Positions 33,908-42,746 are shown, counted from the first letter of the stretch. The stretch: DNA of 59,017 nucleotides from Acholeplasmataceae bacterium (GCA_007692425.1 RECG01000020.1:1-59017); one strand, 5' to 3'. Translations and numbers: made by a program. Notes: generated by a model from the sequence alone, not told the origin.

Positions 33908-35193
33908 GTGGTTTCCTCCTTGATCATGTGTGGCAACTTCATGAAAGCTTTCTCGTCACCGGGTGTCACATACGGTCGCGTTCCGAAACGGTCGATATCC
34001 TGAAGGCCGTACAAATATAGACCGGCGTTAATCCGTCCGCCTTGTTTGACAAACGCGATGACATCACGTTCAAGCGAACTGCGCGGTTCATGCTTGTCAA
34101 GGTCAGGCGATGCGTGTTGGAACACGAAGGTAAAAAGACTTTCCTGACCCGGTGTCGCCGGCAGGACATAACCCTGCCTCGCGATGTTGAGGATGTTGCT
34201 CGTCGGCTTACGGATGAACCATGGCAACTGGGGTGAATAGAGCCAGGAGACACACCAGAAGGCCTGGTAGTCATATTCGGGATAATGGGTGTTGAAGAAA
34301 GTCTTGGCGAGGTTGAACGCTTGTTTGATGTCATCAACGCCATAAGCTGATTTCGAGGGAATGTGGAAGTCAATGACAGGGTCGTCTTTCCTGATGACAA
34401 GCTGCCAATGCTTGAGATCAAGGGTCGTGGTCTCTTTTTCTATGGAGCCACAAGGATTGACCCTATGTCCCTTACAGCGCCGCTCATCACATGTCAAGGT
34501 GGTCGTGAAGGCTGGTTGCGAAACACCGTTGATACCATCGAACTGGCCATCGGTCCGGACGGTGACACCGGCTTCCGCGATTGCACACAATGCCTGGTTT
34601 TGACGATGTCGGTAGAGCCGGAAGCGGTCGGTGAAAACATGATGCATGAATTGCAGACAGCCGAGTTTGATCAAACCGAGCGAAGCGAGATACGTGCACC
34701 AGCCAAAGTTTTCGACACCGACCGTCCCATGCTTGTCATGATGCTGCTTGATGTAACCCTTGAGATGTCCAAGGTTGAAATCGGCATGGACGGGATCGAT
34801 GCCTTTTGCACGGTGTGTCTCAAGACTGGCGGGGACCAAGGCCAACAAGGCCATGAGTGCAAAGGCGGATGACTCGACATCACCTTGTTTGAGCAACGGT
34901 GCGCCTTTCACCAGCCAATGCGAGGGATGGGCTACGCCGATGATCACATGGCGTAAGAACTTGATGAGGGCATGGATGGTGGGTTGTCGCAGGATGGCAT
35001 CACGCGCGTCGAGCAACACCCGCCGGTGGCGAGCATCAAGTTCCAGTCGGTCCATGACATCTTCCAAGGCGGCCAATGTCATGAAAGGGGAATCGTCCTG
35101 GATGGACAGATATGATGGGACATGGTCTTCTGCTTTTTTATCGAAACATGATGTTTCAAGACATGAAAGCATGTCATCAAAGAATGCGTTCAC
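33895..35193 (-). CDS. Acyltransferase-domain protein (NAT_N plus GNAT-like C-terminal domain)
   Basis: The 432-residue product resembles the acyltransferase-domain family with an N-terminal helical domain and a GNAT-like C-terminal domain (the PF18082/PF18164 pair as I recall it). Recognisable blocks are DFNLGHLKGYIKQHHDKHGTVG, LGLIKLGCLQFM, FHIPSKSAYGVDDIKQAFNLAKTFFNTHYPEYDYQAFWCVSWLYSPQL and PTSNIL. The biochemical role of the family is unknown. No signal peptide is present. It starts at GTG 35193, 13 bases after a palindromic operator, and is translationally coupled to the NAGPA gene. Possible roles include acyl transfer to an imported amino sugar. Confidence 0.75.
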   Translation of the reverse strand: MNAFFDDMLSCLETSCFDKKAEDHVPSYLSIQDDSPFMTLAALEDVMDRLELDARHRRVLLDARDAILRQPTIHALIKFLRHVIIGVAHPSHWLVKGAPLLKQGDVESSAFALMALLALVPASLETHRAKGIDPVHADFNLGHLKGYIKQHHDKHGTVGVENFGWCTYLASLGLIKLGCLQFMHHVFTDRFRLYRHRQNQALCAIAEAGVTVRTDGQFDGINGVSQPAFTTTLTCDERRCKGHRVNPCGSIEKETTTLDLKHWQLVIRKDDPVIDFHIPSKSAYGVDDIKQAFNLAKTFFNTHYPEYDYQAFWCVSWLYSPQLPWFIRKPTSNILNIARQGYVLPATPGQESLFTFVFQHASPDLDKHEPRSSLERDVIAFVKQGGRINAGLYLYGLQDIDRFGTRPYVTPGDEKAFMKLPHMIKEETTCTS

Positions 35194-35205
35194 CTGGCAC
35201 CTCTA

Positions 35206-35219
35206 ATTGTCTATACAAT
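35206..35219. promoter_or_regulatory. GntR-type operator ahead of the acyltransferase gene
   Basis: ATTGTCTATACAAT is a 14-base site with outer palindrome ATTGT/ACAAT, the cleanest copy of the motif (TTGTATAGACAA on the minus strand). It lies just downstream of the -10, at about +8 to +22, where a bound repressor would block RNA polymerase. Confidence 0.75.
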
Positions 35220-35227
35220 ATACTTTA

Positions 35228-35256
35228 TTTATACCTTTTTTCTGGTCGATTTGCAA
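35228..35256 (-). promoter_or_regulatory. Promoter of the acyltransferase-NAGPA operon
   Basis: TTGCAA (35251-35256) and TATAAA (35228-35233 complement) are 17 bases apart. Confidence 0.7.
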
Positions 35257-35285
35257 GTGATGTCGTCATCCTTTATCATACGATA

Positions 35286-35320
35286 AAGAAAACGGACCAT
35301 GAATGAAGGCCCGTTTTCTT
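35286..35320 (-). terminator. Intrinsic terminator of the gntR-family gene
   Basis: AAGAAAACGGGCC and GGTCCGTTTTCTT form a 13-bp stem with one G-U pair and a nine-base loop, beginning ten bases after the gntR stop. Confidence 0.85.
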
Positions 35321-35329
35321 GTCGTTGAT

Positions 35330-36052
35330 TTAACGTACGGCATGCTGGATGAAGCGGTACTGGTCGGCACGGTAATAGGATTTCACATACTCGAAAGGAT
35401 AACCCCGGTCAAGAAAGGTGTTGCGGGTCATATACAAGACGGGGGCGTGACGTTGGATGTCCAGCAATTCAGCAACGTTTTGATTTGCACTTTTGGCCTC
35501 AACCGTCTGGATGCAGTAACTGATCTTGATGTTGAGTTCGTGCTCGACATAATCATAAAAGGATGATGCCATGATTTTCGGTTCAATGTTCTTGAAAAGC
35601 CTTTTGGGAATGAACAGTTTCTCAAACAGGACAGGAATGCCGTCGCCGTAACGGATGCGCTCAATCAGAAAGACTTCTTCGTTTTTCTTGAGAAACAGCT
35701 TCTCGCTGACTTCATCATCGGCCTTGACGACTTCAAAGGAGATCAGCCGGTTGCTGACCTTGCGGTTCATACGACGCATCTCTTCGGTAAAGCCGAGCAA
35801 ACCCTGGATTTTCTTCTCGATTTTCAAGTTATGGACGAACGTCCCCTTGCCCTTATGTCGATAGAGATAGCCTTCATTGACAAGGTTGTTCAGCGCCTGA
35901 CGTACCGTCATGCGCGAGACCGAATAGATCTCTTTTAGTTCGTTTTCACTGTGAATCATGTCACCATGGTTCAATTCGCCCTTCATGATTTTTTCTTTGA
36001 TGTCGTGTTCGATGACTTGGTAGACGGGGGTTTTCACAATATCACTTCCCAT
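35330..36052 (-). CDS. GntR/HutC-family transcriptional regulator, NagR-like
   Basis: The 240-residue product has an N-terminal winged helix-turn-helix (about 12-75; GDMIHSENELKEIYSVSRMTVRQALNNLVNEGYLYRHKGKGTFV) and a C-terminal UTRA ligand domain (about 95-235; LFLKKNEEVFLIERIRYGDGIPVLFEKLFIP). HutC-type regulators with nagB next door usually sense GlcNAc-6-P or GlcN-6-P (NagR/DasR). The start could be ATG 36052 without a clear ribosome binding site or GTG 36037 with GGGAAG upstream. It is divergent from nagB and its promoter carries the same operator, so it is probably autoregulated. Confidence 0.93.
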   Translation of the reverse strand: MGSDIVKTPVYQVIEHDIKEKIMKGELNHGDMIHSENELKEIYSVSRMTVRQALNNLVNEGYLYRHKGKGTFVHNLKIEKKIQGLLGFTEEMRRMNRKVSNRLISFEVVKADDEVSEKLFLKKNEEVFLIERIRYGDGIPVLFEKLFIPKRLFKNIEPKIMASSFYDYVEHELNIKISYCIQTVEAKSANQNVAELLDIQRHAPVLYMTRNTFLDRGYPFEYVKSYYRADQYRFIQHAVR

Positions 36053-36067
36053 GTATTTATGTAGAAC

Positions 36068-36079
36068 TTGTCTATATTA
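36068..36079. promoter_or_regulatory. GntR-type operator at the gntR promoter
   Basis: TTGTCTATATTA (plus strand) matches the TTGTCTATACAA motif at 10 of 12 positions and overlaps the gntR -10. A second half-site TTGTATAAT overlaps the -35. Confidence 0.6.
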
Positions 36080-36104
36080 TATGCGATTTATAATGATTAT
36101 ACAA
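36076..36104 (-). promoter_or_regulatory. Promoter of the gntR-family gene
   Basis: TTGTAT (36099-36104 complement) and TATAAT (36076-36081) are 17 bases apart. Confidence 0.75.
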
Positions 36105-36161
36105 GTTTATGACAATAAAACATGCCTTTTCTAAAAAGAGCATGGTCAAGACATTTTTTTC

Positions 36162-36190
36162 TTGTATAGATAACTAAAAAGTTGTATAAT
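36162..36190 (+). promoter_or_regulatory. Promoter of nagB with overlapping operator
   Basis: TTGTAT (36162-36167) and TATAAT (36185-36190) are 17 bases apart. TTGTATAGATAA (36162-36173) matches the operator motif TTGTATAGACAA at 11 of 12 positions and covers the -35; a second TTGTATAAT covers the -10. Confidence 0.75.
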
Positions 36191-36228
36191 GGAATTAAGA
36201 TCGATCACGATGAAACGGATGAGATGAT

Positions 36229-36966
36229 GTGCGTAAGATGATGAACATCTACATATTTGAAGACAGTCAGACCTTGTATGAGGAGGCCGCCAGGCAAGTC
36301 ATCAGCCTGGTGCGTCAAAAACCGGACGCTGTGCTTGGCCTTGCCACCGGCATCTCACCGTTGGGTCTTTATCGTGTCCTGATCGATGATCATCAAAAAA
36401 ATCGGACCAGTTATCAGCATGTCACGACCTATAATCTCGACGAATATCTCGGTCTGGCGCCCGATCATCCCCAAAGTTATCGGCATTACATGCACGAGCA
36501 TTTGTTCACACACATCGACATCAACTCCGACCATACCCATATTCCGCATGGCGATACTGACAATCCGCCACGTGAATGTAGGCGTTACAATGAGTTATTG
36601 ACCGGCACCACCCTCGATTTGCAGGTGCTTGGCATCGGTTCGAACGGACACATCGGTTTCAATGAACCGGGAACCCCTTTTGATTTGGAGACGCATGTCA
36701 TCGCCCTGGATGAAAAAACCCGTCAAGACAATGCCGTCTTCTTCGCTCAGATTGATGATGTGCCGACGCACGCCATCACCATGGGGATCGCCAACATCAT
36801 GCGTGCCAGGACCATCGTCTTGGTCGCCATAGGCGCTAAAAAAGCGCAAGCTGTCAAACAGATGATTCAAGGAGCGGTCGACAACAGTTGTCCGGCTTCG
36901 GTTTTGCAAACGCATCGTGATGTACACCTATATCTTGATATCGAGGCGGCAAAACATTTGTCGTAA
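36229..36966 (+). CDS. nagB: Glucosamine-6-phosphate deaminase
   Basis: The product (about 245 residues) has LGLATGISPLGLYRVL, TTYNLDEYLGL, and GIGSNGHIGFNEPGTPFDLETH, which carry the phosphate-binding and catalytic residues of NagB. It converts GlcN-6-P to fructose-6-P and ammonia. GTG at 36229 has GGATGAG upstream; ATG 36241 would give the more usual MNIYIFED start. It is divergent from the GntR regulator and ends at a shared terminator. nagA, the deacetylase normally next to it, is not in the window. Confidence 0.97.
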   Translation: MRKMMNIYIFEDSQTLYEEAARQVISLVRQKPDAVLGLATGISPLGLYRVLIDDHQKNRTSYQHVTTYNLDEYLGLAPDHPQSYRHYMHEHLFTHIDINSDHTHIPHGDTDNPPRECRRYNELLTGTTLDLQVLGIGSNGHIGFNEPGTPFDLETHVIALDEKTRQDNAVFFAQIDDVPTHAITMGIANIMRARTIVLVAIGAKKAQAVKQMIQGAVDNSCPASVLQTHRDVHLYLDIEAAKHLS

Positions 36967-36987
36967 TGCATTTTTTCCTTCTTTTGC

Positions 36988-37018
36988 AAAAACAGCGGTT
37001 GGCTCAACCGCTGTTTTT
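36988..37018. terminator. Bidirectional terminator between nagB and the GH38 gene
   Basis: AAAAACAGCGGTTG and CAACCGCTGTTTTT form a 14-bp stem around GCT. The GH38 stop codon lies inside the hairpin. Confidence 0.92.
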
Positions 37019-39595
37019 GTGTGTGATTGTCAATGTCATGACCGCTTTTGGCGGTAAGACAATGGTTGTTGTGGCAGGGCGGACAAATCCGCCTCTCATG
37101 TCTGTTTCAGCCACGGAAGTGATGTCGAGGTCGCTTGCCAGCCGGCAAGTCCTTTTTCCTTGTGTGGGGTTGTAAAGCCGGACTTCGATGACATCGGCCT
37201 TGAGATGACGTAGCGATGTCAGGGTGACGGCCTCATCATCGAGGGCGATCAAGGAAGGCCGTGCCGATCCGGCATCACCGGAAACAAACACCGGCGGATA
37301 TCGGAAATATTCGGCGACCCGAAGGCTCGAGATGACATCGCCCGTGACACCGAAGCCATAATCAAAAGCCATTTGACGCAGACATTGCGCCTCTGGTGTC
37401 GGCATCGACGGCCCGGCACCACCACCCCTGCTGGGAATGTCGTCACGGGAGAGGTAGCCGACGCTGCGGACCATGGTCAGATGGACGCTGGTTTGCTTTT
37501 CTTCTGTTTTTGTCTGATATTCCTGCAGGCCGCGGTGCATGATGACCAGGCCGCCTGACTGGTCGGCGGCATGAATGAAGGAAAGGCTGGGATCGACGAC
37601 AACCGGTACTTCTTTGCCTTTTTCTGCCACGAATGATTCCTGGCGTCCCGCCTGTCTTTCCACTAGATCATACGCACTGTCAGAGAAGGTCGTCTCAAGC
37701 AGTCTGTGGGTCGGGAAGACCACGACCAGACGATGATCGCGCGCTTTTTGGTCGACGATGGCTCGTACCCGTGCTTGTCTCGCATCAGCGGTCAATGTCA
37801 CCGTGACATCGACTTTGGTGCTCACTTTTTTTGCCAAGGGGCGCGTCATGGTTTCATCCAAGCCGGCCGGCTGTTCGAGCACGAGTCGGTATGTCATGAT
37901 GCTGATCAATCCGCTTTGCCGGACATCCGGACTGCCTTGAAGACCAGCGATGCTGAGGAGGTCATCGGCTGGTTTGGCATAATTATAGGTATCGCCGGCA
38001 TCCATGGTGGATTGCAGCCGGTTGAGACCTCGATATGTTTGATGGTTGGCTTTGTCTTCAAGCGTCAGCGTGCCGTCTTGCTCAAGTGTGATGCGCACAT
38101 GGGCGTTTTCAATGACCGAGGCCTTCGCTTTGATCATGTCCTGGTGACGACCTTTGACCACGGCAAAACGGGTCAGCCCTGTCGCTTTCAAATGAGCGCT
38201 CTTGAAGGCGACATCAAGTTCATGTCCATGCCTGAAACCTGGAGGCGCATCAAGCGGTGATGCGAAGGCACGTGCTTTTCGCGACCTGATCAAAACGGTC
38301 TCGCAAAGGTTGCCTCGTTCATCTTCCAAGGCAAATCCATCCTGCCATGAGTAAGCGTCATTGAGAAACAATGTCGCCTCGACCACGCCCTCATGAGGAC
38401 GTGGCAAGGGTTGGAACAACATGAAACGACGGTCATCATCATGAATCGGACGACCTGAAGGTTGATAAACTGTCATGGCTTTCCAACCGGCATCCGCCGA
38501 CGTGCCTGTCAACAGGGCGTCTATTTTTTGACGGGCTTTTTGCGCACGCATCTCGTTTTCCTGATGGACCGCATCGATGCTGCAGCCGCAAATGCTGTCA
38601 TGCGGCTGGTTTTGCAAAATGTCTTCCCAAATCGAATCGACATAAGTCAACGGTGCATCTTGACGGCCGAGATAGGCTAATGCCACGAGCGGTTCCGCCA
38701 CCCGTGTCATGACATCCTCAAGCGTCTGGTTGAGCACCTTGAGATAACTGCGTGTCGACCACACATTGGGCAAGATGTAACTGTTGGTGTTTTGACGCAG
38801 TTCGCCTTTGAGCACGGCCAGGTCCTGTCCGACTGTCTTGGCGGCAATGATTTTTGCATAACCGGTAAAGTCGTTGACTTTGACCGGATGGCCGAGGAAT
38901 GTCCTTAAGGCTTGTAGCCGTTCGCCGATGTCATCGGCAACCGGCATGAGATGATCGCCGCCCGCTGTCAGCAACATGTCATCCGTGACGGCTTTCGCTT
39001 TGATGCCTTCAAGATAGGTAGACACCTTTTCCAGATAATCGGGTTCATTGAGGATGTGCTGATAATAACCCGCACTTAAAAAAATCGTCAACAGGCGGCT
39101 GCCATCGGCGCCTTCCCAGGCAAAAGCGTGCTTGTCAAGATCGACACCGCGCCACATCATCGCCTTGTCAATGCCGAAACCCTTGAGGATCTGCGGCATC
39201 TGGCTGACATGGCCGAAGGTGTCGGGCAAATAACCGAACACCTGCGAGCCACCATGTCTTTGACAAGCCTTGTGTCCCAGTTCGAGATTGCGGATGATGC
39301 TTTCACCTTGGACCAGAAATTCGTCCATGGCAATATACCATGGTCCGATGACAAGACGGCCGGAGGCGATCAAGGCCGCCACCCGCTTTTGCCATGCAGA
39401 CCCGGCGACTTCAAGATAATCGTCAAGCGGCAAGGTCTGACCGTCTAAGACAAAACAGGCGATTTCATCCTGTTCAAGCGCCTCGATGATCCGGACCATC
39501 ACCTTCATCAGACGATGACGGTAGGTTTCAAAAGCCTCATACCACTCACGGTCCCAATGGGTGTGAAACACGATATGCAAAGTCGGTTTATCCAT
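37004..39595 (-). CDS. GH38 alpha-mannosidase
   Basis: The 863-residue product has the GH38 zinc and catalytic motifs: HTHWDREWY (His and Asp ligands, residues 9-17), YLPDTFGHVSQMPQIL with the nucleophile Asp (about 103-118), MMWRGVD and GGDHLMP, then the long C-terminal beta-sandwich domains. GH38 enzymes cleave alpha-mannosides from N-glycans or mannosylated oligosaccharides; bacterial homologues such as MngB act inside the cell. There is no signal peptide. ATG 39595 follows AGGAGGGA. It is the last gene of the long operon, nine bases after the FAD oxidoreductase. Confidence 0.95.
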   Translation of the reverse strand: MDKPTLHIVFHTHWDREWYEAFETYRHRLMKVMVRIIEALEQDEIACFVLDGQTLPLDDYLEVAGSAWQKRVAALIASGRLVIGPWYIAMDEFLVQGESIIRNLELGHKACQRHGGSQVFGYLPDTFGHVSQMPQILKGFGIDKAMMWRGVDLDKHAFAWEGADGSRLLTIFLSAGYYQHILNEPDYLEKVSTYLEGIKAKAVTDDMLLTAGGDHLMPVADDIGERLQALRTFLGHPVKVNDFTGYAKIIAAKTVGQDLAVLKGELRQNTNSYILPNVWSTRSYLKVLNQTLEDVMTRVAEPLVALAYLGRQDAPLTYVDSIWEDILQNQPHDSICGCSIDAVHQENEMRAQKARQKIDALLTGTSADAGWKAMTVYQPSGRPIHDDDRRFMLFQPLPRPHEGVVEATLFLNDAYSWQDGFALEDERGNLCETVLIRSRKARAFASPLDAPPGFRHGHELDVAFKSAHLKATGLTRFAVVKGRHQDMIKAKASVIENAHVRITLEQDGTLTLEDKANHQTYRGLNRLQSTMDAGDTYNYAKPADDLLSIAGLQGSPDVRQSGLISIMTYRLVLEQPAGLDETMTRPLAKKVSTKVDVTVTLTADARQARVRAIVDQKARDHRLVVVFPTHRLLETTFSDSAYDLVERQAGRQESFVAEKGKEVPVVVDPSLSFIHAADQSGGLVIMHRGLQEYQTKTEEKQTSVHLTMVRSVGYLSRDDIPSRGGGAGPSMPTPEAQCLRQMAFDYGFGVTGDVISSLRVAEYFRYPPVFVSGDAGSARPSLIALDDEAVTLTSLRHLKADVIEVRLYNPTQGKRTCRLASDLDITSVAETDMRGGFVRPATTTIVLPPKAVMTLTITHKNSG

Positions 39596-39603
39596 AATCC
39601 CTC

Positions 39604-41163
39604 CTAAATGACATGAACCTTGTCGGCCGGCCATGATCGTTCGATACCGGCTTGGTCGAGATGTGCCTGGAAACGGGCCAACCAAGCCGGATCGGCCTGG
39701 ATGACGCGTGGTGACACCTGCCATTCGATGGCTTTGGCGGCGAGATGGCCTGCCACCTCGCCAATGTTCCATTCGACCGGATGAAGTCGGAAACAACCAT
39801 TGGTCAGATGAGTCGTGCCGATGTTTTTACATGCAGGCAACACGTTTTCCTTTTGGACGGGGATAAAGGCGCCAAGCGGAATTTCAAAAGGCCAGCTACG
39901 GGCGAAAAAGAAACGGTTGGTGACGGTTGTCATATGCAGGTCGATGTGATAACAACCAATTCCGACACTATCAAGATGACGTGGCAGATGGTCAATCAGA
40001 TCGGCATTGATGTCGTGCTCGGTGATACGTTTGACAGCCTTGATGCGTCGCGATTCACGGATATAGGGGGCCATGGCAAGGCCATCATCGGTCCCCAGCA
40101 TGTCAGGGCGGAGATGAACGCCTGGATACCCTTTTCCACCATCGGGACGTGGCGCTTCATGCTGCAGCCAGTAAATCAAAGAACGTGTCAGTTCACGGGC
40201 CTGCTCCTTGTGATGGTCATCGCGTGCGGTGCCATAGATGTTGCCGAATATATAGTCGTTCTGGGGCCAGTTGATGAGCGTCACCTCATGATCAAAGACG
40301 CCGGGCTCGAAATCACGGGGATCGATGATGCGCCGATAAGACCAGAGGGGAAAACGTCCGGCACCTTCGTCATCGAACATGCCGAACCGCTTGGTCTTGC
40401 CCGTGCTTGAATCCGGTCCGTACCAACTGAGAACATGGGTGTCGTCACACGGCCATATGGCCGATTTGAAAAAATCGTAAGCGTCCGGTTTCCTGATCGG
40501 TCGTGGATGAAGGGGGGCATAACCGACCGCCGCCACCCATGTGACCGGCTGCATGTCGTCAGGCAAAGCCTGGTCCAATGCGTTCGGCTCACCGGTATCC
40601 GCTTGACTTTCAGCACCCGTGACAAAAGCCGTGCCGGTCAATGGCAACAGCTCACCGGTGTCGGTGGCATCCAGAAAATAAGTGCCGGTCACGGTCAATG
40701 TCTTTTGATCGCCGATTGATGCCAATGTCAGTTCTGACACCTGCTTCTCATCATGACGGGCGCTGACCACGTGATGTTGTCTCAATATCGTCAAGCGACC
40801 TGATTTGACAAAAGGTTCGAGCATGTGTTCAAGCACCTGAAGCATGATGGTCGGCGGTACGGAAAGACGGCTGACCGAAGCGTGACCCGGATTCCAGTGC
40901 GCAAGCCCGTGGACATGGGGCTTGACCGGGTAGCGTGTCTTCATCGTCTGCCTGACGGCATCCCGGAATGCACGATATGTGGCTGTGCAACCAAAAGACT
41001 CGATGAACGGATGCTCATCGGGCGGAACGGCCTGGCTCGTCAGCTGGCCGCCGATCCAGGCGGTCTCTTCGGTCAGCAGGACACGCAGGCCATGCGAGGC
41101 GGCCGCGCGGGCGGCCATCACGCCGCCGATGCTGCCACCAATGATTACGACATCAACATGCAT
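39604..41163 (-). CDS. FAD-dependent oxidoreductase of the glycan locus
   Basis: The 519-residue product begins with a dinucleotide-binding motif VVIIGGSIGGVMAARAAASHG and an acidic end of strand two (LLTEE), and contains FLDATDTGELLPLTG and a C-terminal NIGTTHLTNGCFRLHPVEWNIGEVAGHLA. This is the FAD_oxidored type (PF12831-like), often annotated xanthan lyase-like and frequent in polysaccharide loci. It probably binds FAD non-covalently in the cytoplasm; no signal peptide is seen. Possible roles are oxidation of a sugar hydroxyl before elimination-type glycoside cleavage. ATG 41163 starts one base after the GH84 stop, with GAGGAG upstream. Confidence 0.85.
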   Translation of the reverse strand: MHVDVVIIGGSIGGVMAARAAASHGLRVLLTEETAWIGGQLTSQAVPPDEHPFIESFGCTATYRAFRDAVRQTMKTRYPVKPHVHGLAHWNPGHASVSRLSVPPTIMLQVLEHMLEPFVKSGRLTILRQHHVVSARHDEKQVSELTLASIGDQKTLTVTGTYFLDATDTGELLPLTGTAFVTGAESQADTGEPNALDQALPDDMQPVTWVAAVGYAPLHPRPIRKPDAYDFFKSAIWPCDDTHVLSWYGPDSSTGKTKRFGMFDDEGAGRFPLWSYRRIIDPRDFEPGVFDHEVTLINWPQNDYIFGNIYGTARDDHHKEQARELTRSLIYWLQHEAPRPDGGKGYPGVHLRPDMLGTDDGLAMAPYIRESRRIKAVKRITEHDINADLIDHLPRHLDSVGIGCYHIDLHMTTVTNRFFFARSWPFEIPLGAFIPVQKENVLPACKNIGTTHLTNGCFRLHPVEWNIGEVAGHLAAKAIEWQVSPRVIQADPAWLARFQAHLDQAGIERSWPADKVHVI

Positions 41164-41164
41164 C

Positions 41165-42733
41165 TCATGTCTCCTCTTCGGGCAAATCCCAATGATTGGG
41201 ACGGATTTTCGGGTGAACCGGTCCTTCAACCAGGCCGAGCCTGATGCAAAGTTTCATGATGATGTTGGAGCCAAGGGCGTGCTTTTCAGCCTTGAGCGAA
41301 ACAACATCGGCGTCACCGGCCGTGCCTGATCTGATCTTGTGAAATAATCTTGCATCACGATCGAAACGGTCAAACCATGGTCTTGTCTGTTCCAGAAAGG
41401 CCTGATCGAAAGCAGAGGTCTTGAGACGGTCAAAGGCAAGCTTGGTCTCGGTGAAATATTGTTCCAAGCGGTCCATGTCAAGCGCATCGACGGCATCATC
41501 GGCCGCCGTTTTGTCATAGCTGATCAAGGAGGGCCTGTTTTCAGTGGCGAACACGTTGAGATCATCAAAAAGGTCCTGACGATCACCCAGCAAAAACTTC
41601 AAGGCGTTGGCATGGGCGTGTTCCGGGTCGTACCGGGACGCATCCCACATGTAGGCGGCCATCGTGTGGATGGCGATTTTCGAAGGATGCCATTCAACCA
41701 TCGGATTGGAGACCATGCCGAGGTGGCTCAGACCAAGTTTGGGACCACGGTTGCGCAAGGGACCCAAAAACAACCGGTACGGTTCAACGTCGTTGACCGG
41801 ATAGTTGTCCCAAAGGACCAGAGGACGTCCAAACCATTGTCGGGCATTGAACCCGTCGTGGTCCGGGATATATTCGGCAATCGTGCTGTAACCGGTCCAA
41901 AAGACCGCGATGTCATCATCAAGATGTTCGCGCAGATCCTGGCGGTAGGGCGTATCCCAGTTTTGCCAGTATTCGGTCGGACACATCACGAGATGATGGT
42001 CCAAGACCGTCTGGTCCAGATGGCGATGCAGTTGGTTGCTGACATGGGCGTGGGCAAGACCGGGACGTTTGAACAATCGCTGGCTCTCCGTATCGAGGGC
42101 ATAATCGATATCATCAAGCAACAGGGCGAAATGACGGACACCATGTTGCACCAACGAATCGATTTTCGCATGTAACATCTTCTCATCGGATTGATTGGCA
42201 TAATCAAAGTCCTTGCCCGGACTGATGCAAAAATAGAAATCGACTTGGTGCGTCTGGGCGGCCTGCACCAGTTCGAGCAGACGGGCAAGGGCGTCTTTAG
42301 GATAAGGTTCTCGCCAACGGTCACGATGCCAAGGATCATCCTTGGGGGCGTAGAAATAGGCATTTAAGCGCATCTTTTGACTGAATATCATGACATCAAG
42401 CCGGTCTTCATGAGACCAGGGAGGACCATAAAATCCTTCAATAATGCCACGAATGGCGAAATCAGGTATGTTTTCATAAAGTCCGGTGGTCAGACAAGGT
42501 GACATCGACTCAAGCAGTTCGAAAGCATAGTCAAGTCCGCGCTCATGTTCGTGGACGATGTCGATGCGATGATGTTTCGAAATGGTCAGTCGAAATCCGT
42601 CACCAAGGCCTTTCACTTGTTTGATGGTGACAGCCACATCCGGTTTGGCGGTGATGCGACGTTGCGGGCGATCGACATCCAGGCTTTCCAGTTCGAGTGT
42701 GTCACCAACCGTGTATAACGTTTTATATAACAT
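41165..42733 (-). CDS. GH84 beta-N-acetylhexosaminidase (OGA/NagJ-like)
   Basis: The 522-residue product has RGIIEGFYGPPWSHEDRLDVM (about 113-133), the hallmark of GH84, NAYFYAPKDDPWHRDRWREPYP, and the catalytic Asp pair in LLLDDIDYA. GH84 uses substrate-assisted retention and removes beta-GlcNAc from glycans or proteins. No signal peptide is seen, so it likely acts in the cytoplasm on imported oligosaccharides. An N-terminal beta domain (1-105) precedes the barrel; a helical domain (about 400-500) follows. ATG 42733 has AAGGAG nine bases upstream; an in-frame extension to 43117 overlaps the upstream gene. Confidence 0.93.
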   Translation of the reverse strand: MLYKTLYTVGDTLELESLDVDRPQRRITAKPDVAVTIKQVKGLGDGFRLTISKHHRIDIVHEHERGLDYAFELLESMSPCLTTGLYENIPDFAIRGIIEGFYGPPWSHEDRLDVMIFSQKMRLNAYFYAPKDDPWHRDRWREPYPKDALARLLELVQAAQTHQVDFYFCISPGKDFDYANQSDEKMLHAKIDSLVQHGVRHFALLLDDIDYALDTESQRLFKRPGLAHAHVSNQLHRHLDQTVLDHHLVMCPTEYWQNWDTPYRQDLREHLDDDIAVFWTGYSTIAEYIPDHDGFNARQWFGRPLVLWDNYPVNDVEPYRLFLGPLRNRGPKLGLSHLGMVSNPMVEWHPSKIAIHTMAAYMWDASRYDPEHAHANALKFLLGDRQDLFDDLNVFATENRPSLISYDKTAADDAVDALDMDRLEQYFTETKLAFDRLKTSAFDQAFLEQTRPWFDRFDRDARLFHKIRSGTAGDADVVSLKAEKHALGSNIIMKLCIRLGLVEGPVHPKIRPNHWDLPEEET

Positions 42734-42746
42734 GAACGCACGCTCC

